In this document: positions 25,001-40,000 of the stretch, in pieces
Layout of the letters: each line of letters opens with the position of its first letter
How positions within the stretch are numbered: position 1 is the first letter of the stretch
NCBI RefSeq assembly: GCF_008831285.2
Contig: NC_045147.1
Coordinates: 5,372,334 to 5,436,333, forward strand
DNA: 64,000 nt
Direction of reading: 5' to 3'
Origin: Nymphaea colorata
Taxonomy: Eukaryota > Streptophyta > Magnoliopsida > Nymphaeales > Nymphaeaceae
Made by a program: the position numbers and the translations under genes
The notes under the pieces: generated by a model
Databases searched by the model: none
Seen by the model: only the letters and a program-made list of their open reading frames with translations
What the model was told of the DNA's origin: nothing

Positions 25001-28000
25001 AAGTCCCTTTCATTTGGAAAAAGAACTTTTGTAAGCAAAGCACCCTTTGAACTTGTTCGTTCTGACGTGTGGAGTCGAGCTCTTGTGATATACAAAGGTG
25101 GTTATTCTTATTGTATTATATTTGTTCATGATTATACTAGATATGTCTGGATCTATTTTCTCAAACATAAATATGAAGTTTTCTTAAATTTCAAAGTTTT
25201 CCATCAATTAAACATTAATCAGTTTCAAGCAAATATCAAAATTCTTAGAACTGATTCTGGTGGAAAGAATGTTTCAAATCTGTTTGAAAATTATTTAAAA
25301 GAAAATGGAATTGAAGATCAGAAAACTTGTCTTCATCATTAACAGAGGAGTTTTCTTGTCTTCATCATCTTCGTTAAATTTAATTGCTTATACAAATGCA
25401 CATTGGGATGGAGACGCTACTGAGACATTCTACGACTAGATTTTTTTGTGTTTCTAGATGAATCCTTAATCTCATAGAGATGTAAGAAACAACAATAGAT
25501 ATCTTTATCATCTACAGAAGCAGAATATTGTGCAATAGCTATTACTACAGCGAATACCATCTGGTTGAAGAGTCTTATCAAGGACATGAGAATCATTATT
25601 GAGAAGCCAGTTAAACTTTGTTGTGACAACAAAAGTGTCATCTACATAACAAGTAATCATACATTCCATGAGAGAAAAAAAAACATATTGAAATGGATAT
25701 GTCACTATGTAAAAGAAGAATTTCTTAGAAAGAACATTGAACTTCCGTATATTTCCTAAGAATATCAATTGGCAGATTTCTTCACCAAAGGGCTTGGAGC
25801 TCCTAGATTTTCCTTTCTTCTAGGCAAACTTTCGGTAATATCACCGTACATTTGAAGGGGGTGTCAGAAATCTATAATTCATAAGGGATAATAGTGTGAT
25901 TTTATATTTCTTATTCTTGTTTTTCTTATTTTTTATTTTTACCCTTTTTTGGATCAGCTGCTTATGTTTCAGCTGATGAAAGTCTAGCTGTTGGAGACTT
26001 CAACAGCTCACTCTCTCCTCTATTAGTTACCTGTCATTCCTTTCATTTAGTTATGCTCCTTGGATGAGCTAATTTGTAAGACTTTGTTATTAAGTAAATT
26101 GCTGTTCTAAGCAAGTATTCAGAGCAGTGAGAGAGATTTATGGTCTGTTTATAACCACAAGTTGATGTACAACACTATGATCCATGCATGAATCACACAC
26201 ATACAGGATGCCAGAGATGCATTTTTTTAGTGAATTACAAATAATTTTCCCCAAGCATGCTCAAATAACTGAGAAAAGAATGAATAACTTGTGGAGAAAA
26301 ATAAAGACAGTTAAAAGCTACAAAATGTTATAGAAAGAGGGAGAGAAACTCACCAGAAAAGATGGATGAGATAAGGCTGCAACAACTGTTCTATCAAAAA
26401 TGTCCTTCGATTCCATTGGAACCTTGCAAGAGAAGTAGACAAAATTCCTTATAGGCAAAAGCCGCAAAACTACAAGATGCCTCAACATCATGTTTTCTAG
26501 GATAGAGGTATGCATAATTCACCAGCATTGACAAGTAAAAAGAGAATACAACTCAAAAAAGAATTGTCATTGATACTTTTGTTCACCGCTATAAGTGGAT
26601 GCTCACAGGCATAGGTGAAATCTTTCCTCTAACATATTGTATTGTATAAATTTGCCATGAAGGATAGGAATGTCTTCATGGCATAAATTCCAAATGTTAG
26701 TCTGATAATTGATAGTTGGTTTGATAATTTATAGAGAAAACAATTCAGAAACTTTTAAAGATAAGAAAAAGGTTTTGCAGATAAAGATGGCTCCAAATTC
26801 TTCAAGAAATAGTTGCATCTTATATACAGTTATGGCAGTTAAATGTAGGACCACTAGGGGCAGTCTTATCTCTTACTTCTCCCAAAGTTGTCAAAAGGAA
26901 GGACAAAGTCCTTAGTGTAGCCACCTTTATGGCAGGGCTGGTTCCAGGCAATTCCAACTGCATTATGTAAAAAAAAAAAAAAAAACTCAAAATTACTTTG
27001 AACTTATCTCAAACAAAAATGTTGTTATGAATTTACCTGTGTGCCGAGGAAGAAGAGAAACTTTCTTTGTGTTGGCTCAGTCATCTGCTCAGTAATACCA
27101 ACCCGAAGGATATACAGAACACATGCCTTAAGAACATGTATAGAACACACCAGCAACTGAGAGTTAATAAAGTAGCTTAATAGAAGAAAGATCAAGTAAC
27201 AATACTGATATGAGTTCTCAACAAGGAGGTAAGTTCACATTTTGCCAAGAAATGCACAACCAAAGGTCTTTCCTTTGGCTAGTAGATAAATTCAACAGTC
27301 TACATGTGTGGTGCTATGATTATGATATCATGGATTAAACGTTATGGCAAAGATCCATACTTGACGTGGATAAAAAAAAGTAAATCAAGCTTCAACCATG
27401 CTTGATATGCTGCAAGCTATCTCTGTGGTTTGGCTAAGTTTTGAAAGATGTGATTGATGTGTTTGATTAATGTAAGTGTTGTGATATGTTTCGTATGCAA
27501 TGTCGTGGGCATGATGCAAATGCATGCAATTGAAGGGTAGTTGTACTCGTAATGTCACGGCTAGCTAAGAATGTTAACTATATGTGTAGCCTTCATGTGG
27601 AGGCATTTGGAGGTATGGGTGCACTCGTGAAGCGAACCAACTTCATGAGCTAATCGGTCATTCTGTATGTGCTTTTATAATGATAAATAAGAAAGAATAA
27701 TAGATGAGAGGTCAGTGGGTTGTGGCAATGTGTTTGGGAGATGTCCTGCCATCGCCACTGGTCTCGCATGTTCGGAACGCAGGCGGTGCAAGGCCCAGGA
27801 TATCGTTATGTGATATGCTTAGACCGTTGGGCTCCCGCCTTCCCAACCTAGGTGTCCTAGGGAAGGCTCAACAACTCTCATTGGAATTCACACATCCATG
27901 GATGATTGCTCTACTGCTACAACATGAATGGATCCATATCGTTTTGAGTCACCACTGGAGTTGTCTCCCGACTGTAGGTTGCCCGTGGTATGCATGTGTC

Positions 28001-31000
28001 TGTGTTTGCACCCACATGAACTATCAATTCACTAAAGCTAATGTAAATGAAAAGAATGTGAATGAACTGTATGTGAATGAAGTGATTATAAATGATGTGT
28101 TTAGGCATGAATGGCATGTGACTAATTAATGTGTGGTCATTGAGTAGCCTTTACATGTCGTGGTACGTGTGAGGGGCTTCCATGACAAGTCATGTGACTG
28201 TCTGCCCTATCACGACATGATAGTGATTTGCTTTCGTAATTGCTATATCTCATATTTGAGCTCTTACCTAAATGGGTTAGGGATTTATCTGAGGTGTTGC
28301 AATACTACGAATGATAAGCCTTCTGTTGATTTTTTTTTTTTAGGTTTTGGCGGACCCGGGGCAACAGGTTGATCAGATGGCTCTACTCACATCCTACTGG
28401 AGAGGTTTTGGGTCTATTATGGTGCCGACGCATCTTGTTTTGGTCTTATTGATATCTTGTTTTTGTTAGACATCATTGTTGTGATTTGGGGCATTTTTGT
28501 CATATGTATTATTGAGAAATATGATGTGATTTTTGTATGAACAGAAATTATTATATAATGGAAAGTTTGCCCCATTGTTTTGACTTGCATAGCTCCTTTT
28601 CTTTTAAATTGTTGTATCGTCGCACCTCAATGTTTTATGTTTTAAAAAAAAAAATTATTTGAGGGTCAAAGGGTTGGGGTGTAACAAGGAATGTTAATAA
28701 AACCAGATGATTTACCACTTTTCTTCAAGGTCTGAGCTGCCAGCGTCCTCAGGGTCTGTGAACACTGTTTGTCTGTTCAGAGTTGCTTGTCCTGCTGCTT
28801 CGCCCTCCTTGAACCTCTCGTTGCTCAACTCTCTCTGCAGTCACGTGGACCATCTGCCGTGACGCCTCCCTATCTTCGTTTCAGCAAGTGACCTCTGTCA
28901 CTGTTTTGGTTTGTTCTTTGCTGCGTATCTCAAGCATTTTTTCGTCGATCCTTGACTGTCAATTTACTGCATTGGGATGGCAGAATCATCCTCCTCTACT
29001 GTTAATACTAACCAACTAAGGTTGGGGCTGCTAGAACTGAAAACATACCTGTTCAGGCTACCACTATTCGTCTTACCAAGAAAAATTACTTTCAATGGTC
29101 CGCTGCTATCAGTATGGGGATTGCTGGTCAAGGCTGAATTGCTTATGTTAATGGGAGGAAGGTTGAACCTGTTGAGACTAGTGCTGCCTGGGACACATGG
29201 TTTCTTGAGGACAACCAAGTTAAAACTTGGATTGTCAATTATGTATCCTCCGATATTCAACCCCTCATCTTTCGTAAGAGGACTGCGAGAGATATGTGGA
29301 TTATTTTAAAACAAATGTATGGCCAGAAGAAAAAGGTTGTTCGAGTGTATCAACTGATGAAAGATGTCTATGCTCTACAGCAAGGGGAAATCTCTGTGAT
29401 AGACTTTTCTGAAAATGTACTCACTGCAAGAAAACTGGTCATCCCATAAAGTTTTGTTGGGACCTACATCCTGAAAAAGGAATAGTCGAAAGAGGTCTTC
29501 TAGTGGGAAGAAGCCTGTCTCTGATGCTATTAACCCTAATGGTGGGAAAATTCCTATCTCTGCTGAACAGATTCGTGAGCTCCGTGCATACCTAAGTCAA
29601 ATTGATATCAGTCAGTCCAAGGCGTCAAATGATGTGAAGATTAACCATGCTCTTGCTATTTCTGAAGAAAAGGTAATTCTTGTATGGGAGAATAGATTGT
29701 TGACAGTGGTGTCACTCACCACATGACTGGCAATCCTAAGTTTTTTCACGAATATAAACTTTCCTCAGGAAAGGAACGTGTTTCACTTGTCAATGGTTCT
29801 TCTATCTCTGTAGCTGGAAAATGGAGTCTATCACTTTTAAACAAATTCTTAGTTCATAATGCTCTACATGTTCCGCATCTTCTCTTAAATCTCTTGTCAG
29901 TCAGCAAGATTACGAAAGAGTTAAATTGTGAACTTATTTTTTATGTTGATCATTGTGTTTTGCAAGATTTGGTGACAAGGAAGAGGATTGGGATTGGTTT
30001 GGCTTCTGAGGGGCTATATCGCTTACCCGTGCGTGTTGCCACAGCTCTCATGACGGCGGTTAGAAAAACTAAGAAGAATAAAGAGGACCTCCTTCAGCTG
30101 TTTTTGTTTTGGCATGAACGCCTTGGACATCTTCCTTTTGGGATTTTGAGATAGTCATTTCCTTATTTGTGCTCTAGTTTAGATATCAATATGATATCTT
30201 GTGATGTATGTCAGTTTGCCAAACATGTAAGGGCTTCGTACCCTATATCTTCCACTCATTCTAATGAAGGTTTTGCCTTGATTCATTCCAATGTGTGGGG
30301 GCCTTCGGGCATTCCTTCTCGTCATGGCTTTCAGTACTTCATAACCTTTATAGATGATTGTTCTCGCAATACTTTTGAATACTTACTGAAAGACCGTAGT
30401 GAAGTGCTCAGTCTCATAGAGACCTTCATTACTCTTGTGGAGACCCAATTTGGAAGTTCTGTTACGACTTTTCGGTCTAACAATGTGTAACGCTCGACAT
30501 TTTGCTAGCGGGCCGGATCAGGTACAGACCCGAACCGAGCTCCACGCGTGAAAAGAAAGGTCGTCGCACAAGGGAACTCTTCTCCCTCGTCTTCCTCTTT
30601 GTTTCTTCCTCTACTGCATCGCAGAGAAGAAGAAGGCGGAAGGTGTGGCTGCGGCGACAGCTAGGTCGGTGGAGGAAGGGCGACAGCGGTGGCGGCGCTT
30701 TGGTAAGCCCTCTCGACCTCTCTCTGCCTCTTCCTTCTCCTTTGTCCTCTCTTCCTTCTCATCCCTGTCCCTCTCTATTTGTCTGTCCGTCTACCCACGC
30801 CCTCTTTCTCTCGCACCTGCTCTCTCTCCCTCGCCACTCTCCTCCTTCCCAACAGTTCTCTCCCGCATACTCTCCCCTCTACCCAAACTCTCTCGGTCTG
30901 CACAACCCTCTCCCCATGTCCCACTTGATTCCCCCTCAGTCTGCACCATCGGTCCTGCATGCTTTCTCCCTTTGTGACCCTTCCGTCTCACTGTGTGCAC

Positions 31001-34000
31001 TCTCTCCTTACCGCCAGCTCCTCCCACTCACTTCTCTCATGTTCTCCCTTTCGTTTTCAACCTCTCTCTCTCTCTCTCTCTAGTCGTTTCCTGATTCCCC
31101 TGAGCCGTGTCAACGTTTTTCTCTCTCTATTTTGGGTATCTTCCTCATTCTGAGTGTCTCCCACCTTCAGCCGAACCAACTTCTCTCACAACCGACTGCC
31201 TCCTTCTCACGGCAGACCTCTCTTTTCATATCTTCTTCGTTGATTTTCGTCATATTGATTGCCGTTTGGTTGGATTTCAGCTAGGGAAGACTGTCTTCCC
31301 CCTCTTGCCAGCAATTAGGTCGTGTTATCGGTGAGGGCAGCGGGCAATCATTGGCATTGGCGCTTGATCGAACACTTGAGGTGACTGCCGAGAACTCTAC
31401 AACAGTTTTGACACTAAAATTGTGGTGAGCAAGGCTTAATCGAGCCTAAATTGTCGAATAATTGTTGTTGGAGCATGTATAATTATTAATTGAGCATGCT
31501 AGACTTAAGATTTGATGAAGTAAAATGCATGTTGGCGACTTTGCTATTTTGGGAAAAGTTTATGACTATTTTGAGAAAGACGAGGATCCACGTATATATC
31601 TATCTCTTTAGCATGATGAGTTAATTTTTCGAAGTGATTAGGAAACATGGTAGAGATTTGATGTGGTTGAAAAGATTTAGAACCATTTTCGGGAACATGT
31701 GGCGCATGCTATTGTGAATGTGTGAATAGTGACGTTAGTTGGGAAAGAGTACGTGAGTTGGGTGTAACTATTAGGAAGTCATCTTAACTATGAAAGCAAG
31801 GGAAAAACAGATTAGTGATTGGTTCAAATCGAAAGCGTGGAGCTTAAAACATTTGGTGACAACCTCAAGGAGTTGGGGAGAGGCCTATTGGAGGGCTTGG
31901 TGAGTTGACACTACCCGTCGACACCCTCTTGAGGCGACGACATGCCTCAATGATTATGTTTCATACTTGTATAAATTGTAAAGTGAAGCAAGTAGAGAAT
32001 TTATCATTGGGCACGTCAAGTAAACCTTCAGCCATCAGATTCGAAGCTCGAAGCATTTTGGGTGTTTTGTGGACGCGCGATAGGTATGGGGGTATTCCAG
32101 GCAAATCCCTGCTTGGGGCCAACTTTTGAATGTGTGTTTCCAGGATCGTTGGATCCTATGAGTATAATGTGATTAAATGATTGTGATGTGATTGAATGAA
32201 TGTATGCATGGAAATTGAATGCTTATGTGATTAGTTTTGTTTTAAAAATTACTACGCAATTGCATTTGCATGCTATAAATGATAACTGTTTAGGACAGAT
32301 GAGGTGGGGTATCAAGTCGAGTATCTCCTCGACCCCGATTGTGCATTAAAAAGCATCCTAGAATGATAACTGCATACGACAGCTACGAGCCAATCATAGA
32401 TCGAGACTACTCTCTGTGGTTTGGCTAAGTTTTGAAAGATGTGATTGATGTATTTGATTAATGTGAATGTTGTGGTATGTTGCATATGCATTGCGGTGGG
32501 CAATAATGAAATTGAATGATAGTTGTGTCCGTATTGTTATGACGGCTAACTGAGAATGTTAATGATATATGTAGCCCTCGTGTGGAGGCATTTGGAGGTA
32601 TGGGTGCACTCATGGAGTAAACCAACCTCATGAGCTAGCCGATGATTTTGTGAATGTGTTTCTATAATGATAAGTAAGATTAAATAAGAGATGAGAGGCC
32701 AATGGGTTGTGGCAATGTGTTTGAGAGTTGTCCCGCCTTCGCCACTGATCTCGCCTGTTCGGAGCGCAGGCGGTGCGAGGCCTCAGGATACCGTTGTGTG
32801 ATGTGCTTGGAGCGTTGGGCTCCCGCCTTCGAAAACTAGGTGTCCTAGGGAAGGTTGAGCATCTCTCCTTGGGATTCACACACCCATGGACGAGTGCTCT
32901 TCCGCTGTTGCGTGAATGGATCCATATTGTTCGGGTCACCACGGGGGTTTTATCCTGGCTGTGGGCCGCCCGCAGTGTGCACGTGCCTATGTTTGCACCC
33001 ACAAAAACTGTCAATTCACTAAAATTAATGTAAATGAAAAGAATGTGAATGAAGTAAATGGAAATTATATGTTTATGCATGAGTTGCATGTAATTTGTGA
33101 ATGTGTTATCGTGGCCATCAAGTGGCTTTACATGTCGTGGTATATGTGAGGGGCTTTCGTGATAAGTACGCCCTATCACGACATGATAGTGATTTGCTTT
33201 TGTAATTGTTATACCTCATATTTGGGCCCTTACCTTAGAGAGTTAGGGATTTGTCTGGCTTGTTGTCATACTGCGAAGGCTAAGCCTTCTGTTGTTTTAT
33301 TTTTCAGGTTTTGGTGGACCCGGGGCAGCAGGTTGATCAGATGGTTGAACTCACATCCTACTGGGGAGGTTTTGGGTTTATCGTAGTGCCGGCGTGTCTT
33401 GTTTTAGTCATCTTGATGTCTTGTTTTTGTTAGACATCAATGTTGTGATTTTGGGGCATTTTTGTCATATATGTTATTCATAAATATAGAGTAAATTTTG
33501 TATAAACGAAATTGATTATATAATGAAAAGTTTGCCCCATTGTTTTGTATTGCATGACTCACTTCCTTTTGAATTGTTGTGTTGTCGCACCTCAACGTTT
33601 ATGTTTTAACCAAAAAGAAATTATTTGAGGGTCAAAGGGTTGGGGTGTGACACAATGCCCATGAGTATATGTGTCAATTTGTTGATAATTTCTTTCGAAA
33701 AAGGGGGATTATTCATGAGACATCTTGCAATTATACTTCCCCCTCAAATGGGGTGGCTGAGAGAAAGAACCGTCAGTCACTTAATGTCACCAGGGCTCTC
33801 TTGTTTCAAAGGAATCTACCAAAACAGTATTAGGGTGATGTTGTCCTCACCAGTGCATACTTAATCAATCATATGTCTAGTCGTGTGCTTAATGGGCAAA
33901 CTCCTTTTTCTATGCTACCAGGTAGCCATCAGCCCTTTCCTCTTCCTCCTCGGGTTTTTGGTTGTGCCTGCTTTATTCATAATCACAATCCTAATGTGAA

Positions 34001-37000
34001 GCTTGATCCTCGGTCGATTAAAGGAGTGTTTGTAGGCTATTCTCCCACTTAAACAATCTCTTCAAGCATAGTTTGAACGTCTTAGATAAGTTATGAGACG
34101 ACATGGGTATAATCAAGGAAATGGAGATCACACACCCTTTGTGAAGAGGAATGAGCATAAAGTTACTCTTTTGTTAGTTTATGTTGATGATATGATTGTT
34201 ACAGGTGATGATGAGGATGAAATAGCAAGGCTAAAGAAGTTATTGGCTGCGAGTTTGATCTCAAGAACCTTGGCAAGCTAAGGTATTTTCTTGGTATTAA
34301 AATTGCTAGATCTGGTACGAGCCTTGTGTTGAATCAATGAAAGTAGACTCTAGATTTACTAAAGGAGACTGAAAAACTGGGGTGTAGACCAGCCTCTACT
34401 CCTCTAGATGTTGGGCACAAGCTCAGTATCAAAGTTGAAGAACCTCTTTGTGAAGAGGCTAAGGTGAGGTATCAACGTCTAGTTGGAAAATTGATCTTAC
34501 TCTAACTAAACAGAAGCAATCACAATAATCTAGGGTCTAGAGTGAAGCAAACACAATAATCTAGAGTCCAGAATAAAACAATTACAAAAATTACAATCAT
34601 GACTCGCCTAAATAAATGTGATCAGACATAATTAGAATTGTTGGATCTGGATCAGATTAGATCCAACATCTTATCATCCTCCCTTAAGTTGTATATGGTT
34701 TTGCACTATGTACAAGAATCGTTGCTCTGTTAGTCCTTGGTAAATAAGTATGCGACTTGTTCATCTGTACGAACATAAATAGGCTGAACCACTTTGTCTT
34801 CCACTTTTTGTCTAATAAAATGTTGATCAATCTCAATGTGTTTTGTTCGACCATGTTGTACGGGATTAAAAGCAATGTTACTAGCACTTTGATTATCGCA
34901 CATTAACATTGATATTTTAATCTTTTCTCCAATGTCCTCTAGCAAATGTTTAACCCATGTAACTTCAGCGATACCTACAGCCATACATCTGTATTCAGCT
35001 TCAGTGTTGGATCTTGCCACTGCCTTTTGCTTTCGACAACTCCAAGACACAAAATTACATCTAATGAAAATACAAAAACCAGAAATAGACTTTCTTTGAT
35101 CAGGATCTCCAACCTAATATGCATCTGTGAATGTTATATGTTGATGTCCAGCAATTATATTTCCACTCTTACCATAAACTAAGCTGTCTCCTGCTATCCT
35201 TTTTAGATATCTTAATATTCTTTTGACAGCATCCATGTGAGTATCTCTAGGTGCATGCATAAATTGAGATACTTGATTCACAGCATATATAATATCTGGT
35301 CTAGTGAATGTAAGATATCGGAGTGCCCCTACAATGTTTCGATATTGTGTAAGATCTTCATATCACTCCCCGTCTTGAGCACTTAGTTTTTGAATTAGAA
35401 CACTAGAAGTTTCAACATGCTTACAATTAGACGTACCTGTAAATAAATCAGCACTTACCCAAGAATCATATGATTCCACGGGATGAGAATTCTTAGTAGA
35501 AATGTTAAAGTTGTGTTCATCAAACACAACATGTCTTGATACTTTGATGTGTTTGGTTGTAGGGTCATAACATCTGAAACCTTTGTTATTCATCCACATA
35601 ACCAACAAACCTGCACTGGACTGCTTTGCTTCGAAATTTATTTCTTAATGATGAGTCAATGTAAACAGAGCACACACATCTAGAGTCTACAGTGAAGCAA
35701 ACACAATAATCCAAGGTCTAGAATAAAACAATTACAAAAATTACAATCATGACTCTGCCTAGATAAATGTGATCAGACCTAGTTAGACGTGTTGGATCTG
35801 GATTAGATTAGATTCAACATCTTATCAGCTCGAAAGGTGTAGTTCTGTCTCAAATAAAATATATTCTTGATGTGTTGTAGGACACGGGGATGTTAGGAGC
35901 CAAGCCCGCCACTCTACCCATGAATCCACGTCTCCACCTTCATGATAATTCACCGAAGTTAGTGGCTTTGCAATCTTACATATCTCTAATTGACAAGCTT
36001 CTTTATGACACTATGACTAGACCTGATATTAGCTATATAGTTGGCAAGCTAGGTCAGTTTATGGAGAAGCCTAGGAAAGTCCATTGGGATGTTGCATTGA
36101 TCGTTGTAAAATATTTGAAGTCATGCCCAGGCAAAGGTCTTCATTTCAAGAAAGGTGAGACATTAGAGGTTGAAGCATTTAGTGATGCAGACTATGCAGG
36201 GCCAGTAGAAGATAAAAAGTCCACCACTGGTTTTTGTGTCTTTGTAAGTAGCAACCTCATATCGTGGAGATGCAAGAAGCAAAATGTGGTCTCCCAATCG
36301 AGTGCTAAATCTGAATACAAAGCAATGGCTCAAACTGCTGCTGAGATGACGTGGGCTAAATTTATGTTGACCTGCCTAAGTGTATCAGTTTCTCTTCATA
36401 TAAAATTGCATTTGTGATAATAGGGTTCCCATGTATAATGTCAATAATCTAGTGTTTCATAAGAGAACAAAACACATTGACGTGGATTGTCATTATATTC
36501 AAGGCCTCATTCAAGGAGGAGTAGTCTATCCTACTCATGTGACTACTCATACTTCTGAAGATCAAGAGGCTGATGTGTTTACTAAGGTTATTCTGAATGG
36601 TGACTTTTCTAGATGTTGTAACAAGCTAAGCATGATCAATATCTATGCTCTAGCTTGAGGGGGAGTGTTGAAACTAAAGTATAGTTAGGTAGTTTTTCAA
36701 AATATTAGGAAGTTAGGGTTCTCTTTAATCATTTCTTATTTTGTGTTGGATTAATTTTGTAAATTTTCTACCGCACCTTAATTCCTTTTATTTTGAGTTT
36801 AGGGCTAGTTAAACAATATGTTTTTTCTCTCCAAAAACGTGTGTCAGAACATATGTACGTCTGCTGACTCAATTTTTATGAATCATTAGCAGACTCTTTT
36901 AAACTCTAAAAGAAAGCAAATACCACTCTAATGGCTCAATGGAGAGGAATAAGGTTCGTTTGGTGGCAAAAGGTAGATTTCTTTGAGACATTCTCCCCTG

Positions 37001-40000
37001 TTGTAAGACTAGGCACTATCTATCTTGTGACTTCTATGGCTATTGCAATTTTTGTTTGTAACCTCCTAGTCCTTATTAAGTCAAGGATTAGGGTTAATGA
37101 GATTGAACTGTTCTCTTTCCAATACTCTAGTTGGTGACTCTTAGTAAGAAGTAAGAACTAGAAATACATGTATGATTAGGTTGCAGAATTGCAAATGTTA
37201 TCAGAGTGCTCAAGAAAAGTTTAAAAATCAAATCATGTGGTTGTCCAATGACACGCAATAAATGATCAAAATAAATAAGATGGAAGAAAAAGATATGAAA
37301 CAAAAAATTACCAATGGATGGGCATCCACTACGGAATTCCCATTGAGCATATACATTGCCTGTAAAGCAAATTGTTGAAGCTCCACATCCACCAGAAGAT
37401 ACTTCAGACACATTGTCTAGAAATAAAAGTGATAACCTGTGTTACTAGGCTAATCATCTAAAAAAAAAATCAAACCTGCCTATTTGCTACAAAGTGAAGA
37501 AAGGAGAAAAAAGTAATAAGCAAGACTTCTAAAATATAAGCCATTTTTTTTCTAGCATGTGACAATTGAAGAAAGCAGGAGTAGAAGTAAAATTTACTAT
37601 TTTTAATATATTTGACTTCTATTCCTTTTTCCAAAAGAAATAGAAGTGAACATGTGAAATTTAGTAAATTTTTATACAAAACAAAATATAGGCACATCGG
37701 CTGCGAAAAGCACATATGCCAAATGTAAGCTAAGATTTTGCTTCCGTTAATGAAACAGTTTCAACAAATACAAAACCTAGGATTACATTTGAACCACATT
37801 CACAAAACAAGGTCACATGAGATGACAAACTGCGAGCTCATATACAACCACCCATTACAATGTGAACCCATGTGCATGGCTTTGTCCATGTTTGTTTTGA
37901 GTATTTTGCCTTTATTTTGTGTAAAATTCATTTTGATTTACAACTTGTACTTGGCATAGTGTAGCACATACTTCTTGATCGTCTTAATTGGTTAGTTGTG
38001 CTTTCATGTCAGAGATCTGACAGATCAAAAAGAAATACCTGTAGAAAATATACCCATGACAAAGTGATTCCAACACGAAGTTCCTTCGAGTGATGACCGC
38101 TAGCTGTAATAGAGAGCAAGAAAAGTTTTATGATTGCTCAATCCAATCAAACAACTAAGTAGATCACATAAAGTCACTAGAACATCCAACCATTGTAATC
38201 TAAGGCAACCATGAAATTAGCTTGACATAGATTATAGTATTGCTTTGTCTAGAAAAACGGACATAATTTTTATGCTTGAGTCGTCATAGGATGAAACACT
38301 ATCATATTAGATAAACTATGATCATCCATCATAAATTCAATAAGAACCATAGATGTTTTACAACTGAAAACTAAAAAAACAAACAGGCTTTAGAACCTAA
38401 GGGGGAATAATAATCAATTATTAACAAATGCACCCACAGTGCACTCTACCCAAACCCAGTGCATGCTCAGCTAGGACTAAGAAGCTTGTTTGGTGTTTCC
38501 TTTTTAATGTTATGTTTTCTCATTAATGGCATGGCTGTAATATTCTTTGTTTTGTATAGGACTTATTACTCCATGGTGTAAAAGATTGATTTTATAATAT
38601 AATCTTAGGGTTCAGCAGACAATTACTGTTGTTGCCATCCCTATCCTTTCGCACTTCTCTTCTCCTTCTATACTAAGTCACATGGGTACTTCAGTAAGGT
38701 TCACGTACCCGTGTCGTCGTACCCGTACCCAAAATGGGTACTTTGACACTTGGGTACCTATAGATCCAAACCGTTTAATTTTACATTGATTTAATTTGTT
38801 TTACCTTATTTTTTATTCTATTCTTTGGATGTGAAAATTTGATTGATATTCATTTTTTTACTAGGGGGCTGCTTGGTTGTCCATATGTTTAAAGTTTTTC
38901 ATAGATTTCTTAAACACATTGCTGCAAGAACCGTTGATATATGTTTTCTATGTAATTTATTTGTTTATGTTGATGTATATTATTTATTTTGATACATATT
39001 TTCTAGTATTTCTTATTATATATATATATATATATGCGGCCGTACCCCCGCACCCAAGTTTTTTGAAAATGGTCAGTATCCATACCCACACCGGCACCCG
39101 TACCTATGTGACATAGCTTCTATATTGTTTTTCTGTGCATGAGCCTTTGGTGGATGACATATTACAAAATCTTAGAATCGGTAACCAAAATTCTCATTTT
39201 GCCCCATCTTCTAATATTTGCCAAATGTTTTTATTTAAGGCTCACTGGACATGTATTTAGGCCTATTGCCCCAGATGCCTAGGTAAAATTCCAATTGTAC
39301 TCCTTTTTCGAAATAATGTCATCTCTCATAGAAACCAACTTTTCACATGGAAAATTTTGCAGATATTAAAAAATAACAAGTAAATTAAATTAAACAGCCA
39401 TAATATATGCACACAATTACAAAATGATAACTAATAGACAGCATTTAGTTTATTTCTAAACAAAAACTATAGTTTATTTTGCAGAGATATTGAGAAATTG
39501 TTAGAGACCAGACTATGTGTTTAATGAAACAGATTAGTTTCTTTCTAATAAACCTCTATAATTATTACTTAGAGATATCAAGCAATATTTAGAAAAAGGG
39601 CTGAATGAAACAGTTTAAAACAATCCATTACATCTGGCATCCTAAGCATCTGCATTCGTGTCAGTTTAGCATCCTTGAAGCTCTGCATAAAACCTTAAGG
39701 CATTGTTTCTCCCTAAGTGATATACCTAGGTTCACCTTAGACACTTAAAGAAAAGGATGTAGCGCCTCATATTATCATAATGAAAAACATAACTGAGAGA
39801 TAAATGTGTAGACAAAATACGTAAATAGTTCAAGTAAACAGAGCAAGAATAAAATGTCCTTTTAGTTTACAAAAATTTGCACCAGCATTGACACTTACCC
39901 TTGACAAAAGGCCATATTAAATGTTTCTGTATACCACCTTCTACCTTTCTTGCTGCAGCAGATTGCAATTTGGTCTTTGTTTGCACCTTGTAATCATATA

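Noticed and set aside
26423-26515. Extension of SWEETIE exon 11 to an acceptor near 26497 (reading [16 protein letters not shown])
   Set aside because: That start would break phase with exon 9 or 10. The pyrimidine-rich acceptor before 26422 joins exon 10 (LTTLGE) to VPMESKD exactly as in the family.
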